64,000 bases of DNA from Vulcanimicrobiota bacterium (lineage in GTDB: Bacteria > Vulcanimicrobiota > Vulcanimicrobiia > Vulcanimicrobiales > Vulcanimicrobiaceae). The notes beneath the pieces were generated by a model, which ran no database searches, had not been told where the DNA came from, and saw only the letters and a list, made by a program, of their open reading frames with translations. The DNA is taken from contig JAFANA010000016.1 of assembly GCA_019232905.1 (NCBI GenBank), positions 27,683-91,682 on the forward strand. The letters run 5' to 3'. Both the position numbers and the translations under genes were made by a program. This document shows positions 10,091-19,994 of the stretch, in pieces (the stretch's first letter is position 1; every line of letters begins with the position of its first letter).

Positions 10091-10384
10091 ATGCCCAGAT
10101 ACATGGTTGAACGCACGTTCCCTCAAGGTCTCCACATCCCGAGCAACGCCGGCGGGGCTGCAGCGTGTCTGAACGTTGTTGGCAACAACGCCAAGAACGG
10201 CGTCACGTGGGTGCAATCGTACGTCTCGGCCGATAAGACCAAGACCTATTGCATTTACGACGGGCCGAACGAGGCTGCGATTCGCGAGGCTGCATCGCTC
10301 AACGGCTTGCCCGTCGACAGCGTGGCGCAGGTCAGCGTGCTCGACCCGTATTTCTACTTCGAGGAACAGCTCGTTACGACGTAA
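10091..10384 (+). CDS. DUF4242 / SCO4226-type small protein
   Basis: A 97-residue protein whose start MPRYMVERTFP and later YDGPNEAAIREAA match the DUF4242 (nickel-binding SCO4226-like ferredoxin-fold) family. The fold is beta-alpha-beta; WVQSYVSADKTKTYCIYDGP forms the central hairpin and carries a single cysteine conserved in the family as I recall it. GGAGGT lies 6 bases ahead of the ATG. Function in this organism is unknown; metal binding would be inference from one studied member. Its 3' end overlaps the convergent OsmC-like gene by 11 bases. Confidence 0.8.
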   Translation: MPRYMVERTFPQGLHIPSNAGGAAACLNVVGNNAKNGVTWVQSYVSADKTKTYCIYDGPNEAAIREAASLNGLPVDSVAQVSVLDPYFYFEEQLVTT

Positions 10385-10796
10385 CTTTTGCGGGTTCTTC
10401 GATCACGAGATCGACGGGCACGCCGGCGCGTAACGTCTTCTGCACTTCGGCCACCGTATCAGTGTCGCGCAATAACTCGCGCACTTTCGCCCACGGTGCG
10501 CTTGATTTTACACGCGGCTTATACCGGATGCCATACGCAATCTCGCCTTCGGCCCCGAACGATCCGCTGACCTCGACTTCGATTTCGCGGATCTCGATGT
10601 TGCGTTTCTTCGCCTCACGGTAGACGTCGTTGCAATAACACGTCGCAAGCGCGAGAAAAAGCAATTCACCACCGGAGACCGCCGAGCCGAACCCGTCGGG
10701 CCTCGGCGAGATCGGCACGTGCTTCGCCTCGCCGCTACTCGTCACGACGGCGGAGTGAACGCCTTTACTGTTGCGAACGCGCGCTGAAATTACCAT
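10374..10796 (-). CDS. OsmC/Ohr-family protein
   Basis: A 140-residue protein of the OsmC fold, which detoxifies hydroperoxides with a cysteine pair. The helix with the first reactive cysteine is visible as LLFLALATCYCNDVYREAKK (residues 47-66), after the typical G-rich loop SGGELL. The second classic cysteine position is less clear, because the cysteines here are only two apart (CYC); so peroxidase activity should not be assumed. ATG start at 10796. The gene is convergent with the DUF4242 gene and stands alone otherwise. Confidence 0.78.
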   Translation of the reverse strand: MVISARVRNSKGVHSAVVTSSGEAKHVPISPRPDGFGSAVSGGELLFLALATCYCNDVYREAKKRNIEIREIEVEVSGSFGAEGEIAYGIRYKPRVKSSAPWAKVRELLRDTDTVAEVQKTLRAGVPVDLVIEEPAKVTS

Positions 10797-10871
10797 TCGA
10801 TGTTCTGGTATTGTAGCGCGTGCCGCATCGTATTTCGACGGCGAGCATTCGCTCGGTACGTATCGACGCTG

Positions 10872-12419
10872 TTACACCTGCCCGTGCAACGCGTGGAGCG
10901 CATTCCAGAGGCCGCTGCCCTGCGGCAAGACTTCCTCGACGTAGTTCCACCAGAACGAACCGCCGCCGGCATACGGATACGAATACAGTGCAGCCTGATA
11001 GTAGTTCGCGACGTCGATGCGCCCGGCGTGATACGGGTCGCTTTGCGAACCCCACCACCAAATATGATCGCCGTCGTCGGTCCAATAGTCGAGCTCCGTC
11101 ACCATGACGCGCTGCGCCGGATACTGGTTGTGCAGCGTCGTGACAACGCGCTCGAACGCCGAGCCCATCGGCTCTTCTTCCGGATAGAGCGAAATCCCGA
11201 GATCGTCGACGTGTGACATGATGCTGCTATTGAGGTTTGCACCGGCCCAAGTAAACATCGAGTGCTGGGCATCGTCGTCACCGAGATACCAATAGAGTGT
11301 CAGCAATACCCGCGCATGGGTGTGCGCCTTCACGTATGCCGCGGCGTAGTTGATCTTCTGCGCCACGCCCGTGCCGAGCCAATTGCCGTTTGCTTCATTT
11401 CCGACTTCCCATTCATCGATGTTCGGAAATGCTTGAACGTAGCTTTGTACGCGCGCTTCCCACTGCGCGTAGCTCAGATCGGGCCAATCGCTTGAATCGA
11501 GGATTTGGCCGACGACATGCAGGCCGAGCTTCTTTGCGCTCGCGACCTCACTTGCATAGTAACTCGGCGGCTCTTCTTCAAGGAATTGGAGCCGGAGCCA
11601 GCCGTCGGTTCCATAAAGATTGGCGATCGTTTGAAGGTTTGACGTACCACCCGTAAGCGTGTCGACCGTTACGGCCCATTCGGGCTGGCCGGTGCCGTCG
11701 TAGTGGGCGCGAGCGTATTGCAGGCCGGACTGCGAGAGCAGCAGCACTTCCGCATGAACCGCTGCGTTCATCGCTTGCGCACCGTATGCACCTTGGCTCG
11801 ATTCCGTTGTGGCTGCATTTGCGTCGTCGAGCAGCGTGTGCGCAGCGGCATACGCTGTATTGAATTCTGTGGATTTTGTATACCAAGGACGCGCCGCGAC
11901 CGCGCCGTCGAGGTCGCTGACGAGCTGACGCGCCGCTAGGAGGTTGTAGACGTACGTGCCCGGCGCATCGGGCAGGTTCACGATGATATTCGAGTAGCCG
12001 TCCGTCGTCGGCCACGCAAAGGCCAAACCGGTAGGCTGCGAAGGCATCGAAAACATCGGGTCGCCCGAGTTATCGGTCGTCGATTCGAGCGGCCACATCG
12101 TGATGATTCGCATCGTCGCCGGATCGAGCAGGACGTCGTTATCGCCTTCGCTGCCGTTGCCGTTCTCCTCGAACGCGCGGAACTGTCCCCAGTTGAGATG
12201 ATGCCCCGCGGTGTCATAGACGTGGAGAACGACGATTCCGCCCGTCACGGCATTCGAATGCACGCGCGTGAGTGCGCGGACGTGATGCGTGGTGTGCTTT
12301 GTCGAAGCTGCGACGTCGTTCGACGTGCCGGCGGGTTGACCGATACCCGCGCCCCCGCTGCATGAGCCTAGCGTTAAAGCCAGTGCAGCAAAAGATGAGC
12401 ACAAGACAAATGGCTTCAT
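10872..12419 (-). CDS. Lipoprotein with glycosidase-like (clan GH-A type) barrel, copy A
   Basis: A 515-residue exported lipoprotein (signal peptide and lipobox LTLGSC at about 15-20). The N-terminal domain has a beta region VLHVYDTAGHHLNWGQFR, followed by ENGNGSEGDNDVLLDP. The C-terminal ~250 residues look like a TIM barrel: DEWEVGNEANGNWLG carries an NE pair placed like a GH-A acid/base, and VMVTELDYW could hold the nucleophile glutamate. The closest relative in view is the adjacent 12500-14032 gene, with matching motifs over the whole length, so the pair is a tandem duplication. Glycoside hydrolysis is inference from motifs; I do not know the family. Confidence 0.72.
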   Translation of the reverse strand: MKPFVLCSSFAALALTLGSCSGGAGIGQPAGTSNDVAASTKHTTHHVRALTRVHSNAVTGGIVVLHVYDTAGHHLNWGQFRAFEENGNGSEGDNDVLLDPATMRIITMWPLESTTDNSGDPMFSMPSQPTGLAFAWPTTDGYSNIIVNLPDAPGTYVYNLLAARQLVSDLDGAVAARPWYTKSTEFNTAYAAAHTLLDDANAATTESSQGAYGAQAMNAAVHAEVLLLSQSGLQYARAHYDGTGQPEWAVTVDTLTGGTSNLQTIANLYGTDGWLRLQFLEEEPPSYYASEVASAKKLGLHVVGQILDSSDWPDLSYAQWEARVQSYVQAFPNIDEWEVGNEANGNWLGTGVAQKINYAAAYVKAHTHARVLLTLYWYLGDDDAQHSMFTWAGANLNSSIMSHVDDLGISLYPEEEPMGSAFERVVTTLHNQYPAQRVMVTELDYWTDDGDHIWWWGSQSDPYHAGRIDVANYYQAALYSYPYAGGGSFWWNYVEEVLPQGSGLWNALHALHGQV

Positions 12420-12499
12420 GCGGCGCTCCTAAGTTGGACAGGTTTATGATACGCCGCGAACCGGCGGCAACGTAACCTGATTTCGGTGTGGGCCGGAAG

Positions 12500-14032
12500 T
12501 CACAGGTGTGCGTGCAATTCGTGCAATGCGTTCCATAGTGTGCTGCCGCGCGGCAGTACTTCCTCAATGTAGTACCACCAGAACGACCCGCCGCCCGAGT
12601 ACGGATATGAATACACCGCCGCCTGATAGTAGTTTGCGACGGCAAGACGGCCCGCGCGGTACGGGTCACGTGCCGAACCCCACCACCAAATATGGTCGCC
12701 GTCGTACCCCCAATAATCGAGTTCCGTTATCATGAGCCGCTGCGCGGGGAGCGCCTTGTGCAGCGTTGTCATCACGCGATCGAATGCGGACCCCATCGGC
12801 TCTTCTTCCGGGTAGATCGACATGCCGACGTCATCGATGTCCGAAGTAATCGCAGCGTTCAAGTTTTCGTGCACCCATGTAAACATTTCATGCGGCTGGT
12901 CGTCGTCGCCGAGTTGCCAGTACAACGTCAAGAGGGTCCTCGCGCGCGTGTGACTCTTTACGTACTCGGCGGCGTACGCGATTTTTTGCCGCACGTCGGG
13001 CCCCAGCCAATCGCCGTTCGCCTCGTTTCCAACTTCCCATTCGTCGACGGTGCGCAGCGTCGAGACATACTCCCTGACGCGCACCTGCCATTGCGCGTAC
13101 GATTGCGAGGCCCAGTCCGATGAATCGAGCAACTCGCCGACAACATGCAGGCCGAGTCGTTGCGCGTTACGCACTTCGTTCTCGTAGTATTGCGGTGGCT
13201 GCCCGAGATCGAACACGATGCGAATCCATCCGTCGCGGCTATAGAGCGCGGCAATCGTATTCAAAACCGGAATTCCGCCGTCTATCGTGTCGAGCGTCAC
13301 GGCCCATTGAGGCTTGACTTCCGCGGAGCGATGGAAGGCGGCGTACCGCAGGCCCGACTGCGCGAGGAGAATGACCTCGGAACTTACGGCCGCGTCCATT
13401 GCACGCGCGGCATACGCACCTTGCTGGGATTCTGTTCGGGCTTCATTTGCCCGCGCCAAAAATTCGTGCGCAGTTCGATCGGCGGAGCGCAACACCGTCG
13501 ACGGAGCGTACCAACGGCGTACGGCGATGCCTTCGTCGACCTCGTGAATGAGTTGGCGTGCGGCAAGAACGTTGTACACGTACGTGCCCGGAGACGCGGG
13601 AAGATCGACGATAATATTCGAGTATCCGTCGGTAGTCGGCCATGCAAAAGCCAATGCGGTTGCACGCGCAGGCTTTATGAAAGACGGATCTCCCGTCGTC
13701 GAACCATTGTCGGGTTCAAGAGGAGACATCCCAATAACTTGCAGCGACGCCGGATCGAGCAGCACGTCGTTGTCGCCTTCAGACCCGTTTCCATTCTCTT
13801 GCATCCTGCGGAAGCGGCCCCACGTGATGCGCCGGCCCTCTTCATCGTAAACGTGAAGGACGATTCTTCCGCCGGAAATACGCTTGCGAACGCGATTGGC
13901 TGAATGGACGAGGCGCGCGCGATGAGCGCCGACGGCAACCACGCCGGTGTCGACGATGCGCATGCGTCCACTGCACGAGCCGGCAATCACACCCAACGTG
14001 ACGGCAAGCATGCACGAAAGGATTGGTTTCAT
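12500..14032 (-). CDS. Lipoprotein with glycosidase-like barrel, copy B
   Basis: A 510-residue paralogue of the next gene downstream. Signal peptide and lipobox (IAGSC) are present, then the shared blocks VLHVYDEEGRRITWGRFR, ENGNGSEGDNDVLLDP and FAWPTTDGYSNIIVDLP, and in the barrel EWEVGNEANGDWLG, ISIYPEEEPMGSAFDRV-type loop and MITELDYWGYDGDHIWWWG. Both candidate glutamates are kept, so both copies look functional. The spacing to copy A is 80 bases and there is no recognisable promoter in between, so co-transcription is possible. Duplicated secreted hydrolases of this kind often act on extracellular polysaccharide, but no substrate can be inferred. Confidence 0.72.
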   Translation of the reverse strand: MKPILSCMLAVTLGVIAGSCSGRMRIVDTGVVAVGAHRARLVHSANRVRKRISGGRIVLHVYDEEGRRITWGRFRRMQENGNGSEGDNDVLLDPASLQVIGMSPLEPDNGSTTGDPSFIKPARATALAFAWPTTDGYSNIIVDLPASPGTYVYNVLAARQLIHEVDEGIAVRRWYAPSTVLRSADRTAHEFLARANEARTESQQGAYAARAMDAAVSSEVILLAQSGLRYAAFHRSAEVKPQWAVTLDTIDGGIPVLNTIAALYSRDGWIRIVFDLGQPPQYYENEVRNAQRLGLHVVGELLDSSDWASQSYAQWQVRVREYVSTLRTVDEWEVGNEANGDWLGPDVRQKIAYAAEYVKSHTRARTLLTLYWQLGDDDQPHEMFTWVHENLNAAITSDIDDVGMSIYPEEEPMGSAFDRVMTTLHKALPAQRLMITELDYWGYDGDHIWWWGSARDPYRAGRLAVANYYQAAVYSYPYSGGGSFWWYYIEEVLPRGSTLWNALHELHAHL

Positions 14033-14166
14033 GCGGCCTACCTCCGCCGCAATCGATCATACCGGCCGCCAGTTGAATGTGAATACCCGAATTCAGGGTC
14101 ATTTGCGGCTTTGCACAAGTCGAAGGGACGCTTGCTCGTCGCTAGGCACGCCGAAGCGGCGGCGTT

Positions 14167-15063
14167 ATGTTCCAATCAGTCATGATTTCCGAGCGTGAAG
14201 AGCTACGGCACCAATCGGAAGAGCATCCCCTGGTGCCCACGACGGACTTTTCTTCGATAGAGGCCTACGTACTCTATCTCGTGCACAGGGCAGCGTACGA
14301 GGAAGCTGCACGACGCGCGCGCGACGCCGTAGTGTTGGATATCGGCTGCAATAACGGATACGGCACGGTGATAGTTGCGAATCAAAGCCGCTCTACCATC
14401 GGTGTCGACGTCTCGCCGCGGGCCGTCGAAAGTGCGCAACGCTACAATCCTCGAGAGAACGTACGCTACCAGCTTATCGATGGACTCAGCCTGCCGTTTG
14501 ACGACGGTTCGTTCGATCTTGTTACCAGCTTTCAGGTGATCGAACATATCTCGAACGTCGAGCGGTATCTCGCGGAAATCCGGCGAGTCCTCCGGCCCGG
14601 AGGAACGGGGTTGCTCACAACGCCGAATCGATGCATTCGCCTCGATCCCTGCATGAAGCCGTGGAACGAGTTCCACGTTCGCGAATACGAAGCTTCCGAA
14701 TTGCGAGCGCTTCTTCTGCCATTCTTCGACGACGTCCAGGTTCAAGGGCTATTTGCGGTGCCTGCCGTGTACGAGATTGAATACGAACGCGCGCAACGCG
14801 GGCTTGCAAGCAGCCGCAGACAGAACAAACCCGCTTATAAAGCAAAACGGCTTCTCAGAGCCGCACTGAGAAAATTCGCACCTTCCCTGTTGCAAAGACT
14901 GCAGAGCGCGCGCGGCACTCCGGAGTCATCGGACGCTCATGCTCAAGCACTTGCGCCCGAGATACTGGCTCGTCACTCGACTGCGGAATTCTGGTATAGC
15001 GAGGCCGACGTCGACCGCGCGCTCGATCTACTCGCGATCTGCGAAATCGCGGCTAAAGCGTAA
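14167..15063 (+). CDS. Class I SAM-dependent methyltransferase
   Basis: A 298-residue cytoplasmic protein with a standard SAM-binding Rossmann core: motif [13 protein letters not shown] at about residues 56-67, motif II acidic turn [12 protein letters not shown], the [15 protein letters not shown] motif, and post-[16 protein letters not shown], all typical of the Methyltransf_11/UbiE-like superfamily. The acceptor is unknown; the C-terminal basic region ([22 protein letters not shown]) resembles enzymes of glycan or lipid modification. Start ATG at 14167 or 14182. The 3' end overlaps the convergent gene at 15053 by 11 bases. Confidence 0.85.
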   Translation: MFQSVMISEREELRHQSEEHPLVPTTDFSSIEAYVLYLVHRAAYEEAARRARDAVVLDIGCNNGYGTVIVANQSRSTIGVDVSPRAVESAQRYNPRENVRYQLIDGLSLPFDDGSFDLVTSFQVIEHISNVERYLAEIRRVLRPGGTGLLTTPNRCIRLDPCMKPWNEFHVREYEASELRALLLPFFDDVQVQGLFAVPAVYEIEYERAQRGLASSRRQNKPAYKAKRLLRAALRKFAPSLLQRLQSARGTPESSDAHAQALAPEILARHSTAEFWYSEADVDRALDLLAICEIAAKA

Positions 15064-15739
15064 AGACCTGGTTGTGAAACCCGTTACATAAGACGCCCTG
15101 ATAGTTCAATAAAGCAATGAGGCTCGCGGACTTGAAGGCTCCGTCCGGAGTCTGCGCGGGTTTGAAAGGATATGTCGTTTCGTTGTCGCGGCGAGTAAAG
15201 CAATACGCCGAATCGACGCGAACTGCGTCGTACTTGCCGTAAGCAACCGCAAAATACAATACGGCCTTCATGTCCGCACCGGGAGCCTCAACGAAGTGGC
15301 TCGTTCCCCCGATTTGCGAATAGCGAAACAATTCCGACATAAGGAGCACGGGTGTACTAGGGGCCAACGCACGCGATATCTTCGTCGCGAACCCCGAGTG
15401 CGACATCACCTTCTGGTCTTGATTCGAAAAGCGTATGCCGTACGCATTGACGATGACTCCCAAGTATTGGACTTCGACATTTCCAATATTTTTGAACGGC
15501 AAGTCGACATAGACGAATTCCTTGCCGCCGCGCATAGCATCGTGTCGTAACGTCGGCACCACGTCGACCGCCGGCGCCTCATGAGCGGGCTTGATGCTTT
15601 CTTGATAGACGAAAACGTAAAAGCCCCAAAGCGCCGCGATCGTCAGCGCGACGATTTCAATGAGATGGCGCCAGTGCTCGACGGGCGAGGGATGCGAATA
15701 GACGTCGTGCTGTGAAGCAGCGCGCTCTCGGTCTTCCAA
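15053..15739 (-). CDS. Single-pass membrane protein of unknown function, duplicate copy A
   Basis: A paralogue of the gene at 15863-16549. After a hydrophilic start ([17 protein letters not shown]) comes one transmembrane helix ([21 protein letters not shown]), then a probable extracytoplasmic beta-rich domain with [21 protein letters not shown] and [17 protein letters not shown]. No family recognised. The ATG used by copy B is TTG here and the GGGAG ribosome site is lost, so I mark the equivalent TTG at 15739; an upstream GTG at 15799 is the alternative. That weakening of the start suggests this copy may be poorly expressed. Confidence 0.6.
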   Translation of the reverse strand: MEDRERAASQHDVYSHPSPVEHWRHLIEIVALTIAALWGFYVFVYQESIKPAHEAPAVDVVPTLRHDAMRGGKEFVYVDLPFKNIGNVEVQYLGVIVNAYGIRFSNQDQKVMSHSGFATKISRALAPSTPVLLMSELFRYSQIGGTSHFVEAPGADMKAVLYFAVAYGKYDAVRVDSAYCFTRRDNETTYPFKPAQTPDGAFKSASLIALLNYQGVLCNGFHNQVFTL

Positions 15740-15803
15740 ATGCTTATATGTCGGTCGTTGAACGAAACGAAAGAGCCTTGGCTTAACGCCAAGACTCACA
15801 AAT

Positions 15804-15851
15804 TTGGTGCACCGCGAAGGACTCGAACCCCGAACTAATTGATGAGGCGTC
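15804..15851 (-). pseudogene. Degenerate 3' fragment of tRNA-Lys(CTT)
   Basis: These ~48 bases closely match the 3' half of the intact tRNA-Lys at 16616-16690: CCA end, acceptor strand, T-arm and part of the anticodon region, with substitutions in the T-stem and variable loop. No 5' half is present. The fragment lies just upstream of copy A, exactly as the intact tRNA lies upstream of copy B, so it is a by-product of the gene duplication. Confidence 0.75.
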
Positions 15852-15862
15852 TGGAATCGGAC

Positions 15863-16549
15863 CTAAAGCGTAAAGTAATAACCGGACGCGCCGTGACACG
15901 TGACGCCCGGACGGTGCGCTAGAGCCGTAGCAAAGCTAAGCGTGTCGAAAGCTCCGTCGCTAGTGAACGAGGGTTTGAACGGGTAGAGCGTCTTGTTGTC
16001 GACGCGAGTGAAGCAATACATAAAATCAATGCGGACGGCATCGTATTTCCCGGCAGCAAGCGCAAAGTATAATGGATCACCCCTCACTTCGCCGGGATCT
16101 TCGATGAAGCGATGCTGGCCGCCCAACTGCGCATAGCGATTTAATCGCGTCGCGAGAAGCACGGGTTTGCCAGCCGGTAACGTGTGCGATATCGTCGTCC
16201 CGGCATCCGAGCGGCGCACGACTGTTCGGTCTCGATCCGAATAGCGTACACCGTACGCATTAATGATGACTCCCAAGAACTGGAGGTCGACGCTTCCGAT
16301 ATTTTTGAACGGCATGTCGACCCACACGAATTCCTTGCCGCCGCGCATAGCCTCATGTCTGACGTTTTGTGCCACGTCCACAGCGGGCGGCTCATATGCG
16401 GGTTTGATGCGCTCTTGGTAGACGAAGACGTAGAAACCCCAAAGCGCCGCAATAGTGAGCGCCGCAATTTCCACCACGTGGCGCCAATGTTCGACGGGCG
16501 AGGGATGTGAATAGACGTCGTGCTGTGAAGCTCGCTCCTGGTCTTCCAT
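15863..16549 (-). CDS. Single-pass membrane protein of unknown function, duplicate copy B
   Basis: A 228-residue protein with the same layout as copy A: acidic N-terminus, transmembrane helix around residues 26-46 ([20 protein letters not shown]), then a beta-rich domain with FVWVDMPFKNIGSVDLQFLGV and KYDAVRIDFMYCFTRVDN. Start ATG at 16549 is supported by CGGGAG 5-6 bases upstream. An open frame continues to 16645, but that part runs into the tRNA-Lys gene and is not coding. Function unknown; orientation suggests a small cytoplasmic tail and an exported domain. Confidence 0.7.
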   Translation of the reverse strand: MEDQERASQHDVYSHPSPVEHWRHVVEIAALTIAALWGFYVFVYQERIKPAYEPPAVDVAQNVRHEAMRGGKEFVWVDMPFKNIGSVDLQFLGVIINAYGVRYSDRDRTVVRRSDAGTTISHTLPAGKPVLLATRLNRYAQLGGQHRFIEDPGEVRGDPLYFALAAGKYDAVRIDFMYCFTRVDNKTLYPFKPSFTSDGAFDTLSFATALAHRPGVTCHGASGYYFTL

Positions 16550-16615
16550 ATGCTCCCGGTGCGGTGGTTGGAGAAATGAAATGAGCCCTGATCGTAAGTC
16601 AAGGCTCAGAAATGT

Positions 16616-16690
<75 letters not shown>

Positions 16691-16702
16691 GTTAGGTTGT
16701 TA

Positions 16703-16775
16703 TGCGCCCTCCGGGACTCGAACCCGGGACCAACGGATTAAAAGTCCGCTGCTCTACCGACTGAGCTAAAGGCGC
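16703..16775 (-). tRNA. tRNA-Lys(TTT)
   Basis: Acceptor GCGCCTT/AGGGCGC with one G-T pair, anticodon loop CTTTTAA (anticodon TTT), T-arm CCGGG/CCCGG. The 3' CCA is not encoded (TAA follows the discriminator), unlike the neighbouring tRNA-Lys. Confidence 0.95.
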
Positions 16776-16879
16776 ATGTGTTCAGCACGACGGCCCGACG
16801 TATTGTAGCTTCGCGTGCTCCCTTTGGCAAGCCGGATTTCAGGCACCGCTTGATACGAGATTGTGCCGGGCGCTCCTTC

Positions 16880-19672
16880 TCACGCAGTCGCGATGCGTGT
16901 GGCGCGTCCGAGGACCTCCGGATACGCGCCGACCATTTCGGCTGCGGAGAGCGGTCGCGAATAGAGGTAACCCTGCGCGTGACGGCATCCCGCGTTGCGC
17001 AACGCTTCACGTTGGCGCGCGGTTTGGACGCCTTCGGCGACGACTCGGACGTCAAAAGCTTCGGCGAGTGTCATGAGCGTGCGCACAATCGGCTCGCTTG
17101 CGAGTTCGGCGTCCGCACCGGCGACGAACGAACGGTCGATCTTTATCGCATCGACCTTGAACTGCTGCAGGTAGCGCATCGAGGAGTAGCCGGTGCCGAA
17201 GTCGTCGATGCAGATCTTGAATCCGCGATCGCGAACGCGCTCCAGCGTGACATTCGCTCGCGTGCCGGCGTCGAGCACTAAACTCTCGGTAATCTCGAGC
17301 GTGAAGTCCGACGGCCGAAGGCCCTGGTGCTCGATGAGCTGCACGAGCACCCGTTCGAAGTCCGGATCGCTGAGCTCGCTTGCCGAGATGTTCACATTCA
17401 TCGTGAAGTCCATCGTACCGCCACGATTGCGCCGCCATACGCCGAGTTGCGCGGCCGCGGTTTCCAGGACGAACCGCCCGATCGCCGATGCGAGCCCGGT
17501 CTGCTCGGCGAGCGGAATGAATTCGCTCGGCATGACGACGCCTTCGGTCGGGTGGTCCCAGCGGATCAAGGCCTCGCACCCCACGACGGTACCGTCGGCA
17601 ATATTCACGATCGGCTGATAGAGCAGGCGGAATTCGTTGCGCTCGAGCGCGAGGCGCATGTCGCTGATCAATTGGAGGCGCTTCTGCGCGCGCAGGTGCA
17701 TCTTCGAATCGAACACCGCATAGCGCGGAGCAGCCATGCTCTTTGCGTGCTGCATTGCGATTTCCGCGTCGCGCATGACGTCTTCTGCACACTCGTAGCT
17801 CGCCGAGCCGATTGCAATGCCCACACTTGCGCCGAGGTACACGCCCTTGGAGCCGATCGGAATCGCTTTCGAAAGATTGTTCAAAATACGTCGCGCGACG
17901 GATTCGACGTGGAGAATGTCGCCAAGAGACTGAATGAGGACAGCGAATTCGTCGCCGCCGAGTCGAGCAACAACGTCGCGCGCATCGACCGACGAGCGAA
18001 GCCGTCCCGCGATTTGGGTCAGGACGAGGTCGCCGGCGGCATGTCCCATCGATTCGTTGACGTCTTTGAAGTGTTCGAGATCGACGAAGAGCACCGCGAA
18101 GAATGAATCGAGTAACGCACTCGCCTCGTCGAAGCGGTTGCGCAGCGCTTGTTCGAAGAGCTGGCGGTTCGGGAGACCCGTCAAGCTGTCGTGCATCTTG
18201 TCGTGTTGCATACGCCGCTCGCTGTGCTTGAGCGCCGTCTTGTCGCGGAACATGCAGATGGCAAAGAGCGGCTCGTCGTGGTCGTCGTTCACGATCGAGA
18301 CCGTGACGTCGGTCCAGATTTCCTGACCGCTGGGCGAACGCGACGTCTGCTCGAATTCGAATGTCTCGCTCTCGCCGGCGAGCAACTGCGCGAGTTCCAC
18401 CTCATGGCCCTCAAGCGCGTGCGTGATCGAATCGCCGAACATCGTCCGGAACACGCTGTTGGCATCAACGAGCGCGCCCGTTCGATTGACGACCGCGATG
18501 CCGACCGCGGCCCCGTCGAAGACCGCGCGGAATTGCGCTTCCGATAGTCGCAGCGCCTCTTCTACTTGCGATCGCGCGAGCTCCGCTTGGAACCGGGCCG
18601 ATTCTTGCTGCGCTTGTCGCAGCGCGAGCCGATCGCGGCGAGCGACGAACTGCGCAATGGTCATCATGATGCCGACGATCATCATCGCGCCGATGAGGAA
18701 CGAAAGGTAGAAGTAGCGGTTGCGCTGCTCCTGGATCTCACCGCGCCGTTGCAGGTTGGCCTTGAGGGCCGAGCCTTCGGCCTCATGCATGGCAAGGGCT
18801 GCGCGTTGCATGTTGCGCATGTGCGCAAGAATTTCGTCGTTCGCAACGTTGGGCACGTCGACCAGCATCGCGTATCTCGAGGCCCAATCCGCGAATGCCG
18901 TACCTGTATCGGAAAGCCGGCCTTCGAGAACGGGAAGCTGTTTCCACTCGGCAGCGCCTTCCGGGATCATGTTCGTGAGCCGCTCGGTAATTTGCGGCAA
19001 GTTATCGCCGCTGAGGTCGCTCCCGGTCCGCACCGAATTGATCGTGTTTGCGAGGAACATCCGCTCTTCGAGGTTCAGACCGCGCTGCTTCACGCCGAGC
19101 CCCATGAGTGCCGCGAGCCGTTCCGCCGACGAATACGCGTACGGCGTTTCGTAAACGAATCCGAGGCCAAGGTTCTGCGCGCTCTGGCTCGTGTCGTACG
19201 TGATATTCGACGCGTCCTGAACGCTGCTGAACATCTCGTTGACCGGATGCGCGAACTTCGTGATCTCGTTCAACGCTGAAGACCCGGGGGCGATCGTTCG
19301 AATCTGAGCCCACCGCTGTTGGAGCGTTTCCCAATGATTCGTGACGCCGAGTTCGGCGGCCGCGCCCCGATGAAAGTCCGGATCGAGCTCCGCCATCTTC
19401 TCGTCCACGCTGCGACGTAACGCCCCGACGTCGGGACGATCGAGAATAACCGCGTCGCGAAAATCGTCGAGGCGCTTCAAAAGCTCGAGCAAGCGGTCGG
19501 TTTCGGCAATACCAATCCGCTCGCGCGCCAGTGTCGCTCGATCTAAACCTGCCTCCGCACCGAGTCGGCTCGTTTGCCACAGGACAACGGCTAACAGAAG
19601 AGCGGTGAGAACCGTCACCACAATTCCAATCGACTCGCGCCAATATGCCGCCCCGGCGGCTTCGCGCTTCAT
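16880..19672 (-). CDS. Membrane-anchored PAS-GGDEF-EAL c-di-GMP turnover protein
   Basis: A protein of about 930 residues. The N-terminus has a transmembrane helix (IGIVVTVLTALLLAVVLW), an extracytoplasmic helical sensor region of ~290 residues, a second helix (YFYLSFLIGAMMIVGIMMTIAQFV), a PAS domain, a GGDEF domain with intact RLGGDEFAVL and an EAL domain with GCEALIRWDHP, NVNISASEL, EITESLVL, DDFGTGYSS, KIDRSF and EGVQ. Both the cyclase and phosphodiesterase motifs look intact; the RxxD inhibitory site is not at the standard spacing. The open frame extends to 19816 through tRNA-His; the ATG at 19672 is the sensible start. Confidence 0.9.
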   Translation of the reverse strand: MKREAAGAAYWRESIGIVVTVLTALLLAVVLWQTSRLGAEAGLDRATLARERIGIAETDRLLELLKRLDDFRDAVILDRPDVGALRRSVDEKMAELDPDFHRGAAAELGVTNHWETLQQRWAQIRTIAPGSSALNEITKFAHPVNEMFSSVQDASNITYDTSQSAQNLGLGFVYETPYAYSSAERLAALMGLGVKQRGLNLEERMFLANTINSVRTGSDLSGDNLPQITERLTNMIPEGAAEWKQLPVLEGRLSDTGTAFADWASRYAMLVDVPNVANDEILAHMRNMQRAALAMHEAEGSALKANLQRRGEIQEQRNRYFYLSFLIGAMMIVGIMMTIAQFVARRDRLALRQAQQESARFQAELARSQVEEALRLSEAQFRAVFDGAAVGIAVVNRTGALVDANSVFRTMFGDSITHALEGHEVELAQLLAGESETFEFEQTSRSPSGQEIWTDVTVSIVNDDHDEPLFAICMFRDKTALKHSERRMQHDKMHDSLTGLPNRQLFEQALRNRFDEASALLDSFFAVLFVDLEHFKDVNESMGHAAGDLVLTQIAGRLRSSVDARDVVARLGGDEFAVLIQSLGDILHVESVARRILNNLSKAIPIGSKGVYLGASVGIAIGSASYECAEDVMRDAEIAMQHAKSMAAPRYAVFDSKMHLRAQKRLQLISDMRLALERNEFRLLYQPIVNIADGTVVGCEALIRWDHPTEGVVMPSEFIPLAEQTGLASAIGRFVLETAAAQLGVWRRNRGGTMDFTMNVNISASELSDPDFERVLVQLIEHQGLRPSDFTLEITESLVLDAGTRANVTLERVRDRGFKICIDDFGTGYSSMRYLQQFKVDAIKIDRSFVAGADAELASEPIVRTLMTLAEAFDVRVVAEGVQTARQREALRNAGCRHAQGYLYSRPLSAAEMVGAYPEVLGRATRIATA

Positions 19673-19725
19673 GGACGGGGACGGGACTTCTCGTCTATCC
19701 CGTCTTCTACTCCCAAGCAGGCAGG

Positions 19726-19770
19726 CAAAAAAGAAACCGGAGCCTACACTTCTTAGCAGACTCCGGCAAT
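19726..19770 (-). terminator. Rho-independent terminator after the tRNA-Pro/Arg/His operon
   Basis: On the minus strand, just after tRNA-His, GCCGGAG pairs with CTCCGGT around a loop (arms about 19759-19768 and 19737-19745), followed by TTTCTTTTTT. Confidence 0.75.
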
Positions 19771-19773
19771 TTT

Positions 19774-19851
19774 TGGGGTGGCTGACCGGTCTCGAACCGG
19801 CGACCTTCGGATCCACAGACCGACGCTCTAACCAACTGAGCTACAACCACC
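19774..19851 (-). tRNA. tRNA-His(GTG)
   Basis: Acceptor GTGGTTG/CAGCCAC, anticodon loop CTGTGGA (GTG), encoded CCA (19774-19776). The base before position 1 is G and the discriminator is C, so the histidine-specific G-1:C73 pair can be encoded. Confidence 0.96.
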
Positions 19852-19873
19852 ACGTGGTGACGGGCGGTCTTTT

Positions 19874-19947
<74 letters not shown>

Positions 19948-19994
19948 TCGAAGAGGGCGAGGCACCACGATAGGATACCACGCCCTCGCAAGTG

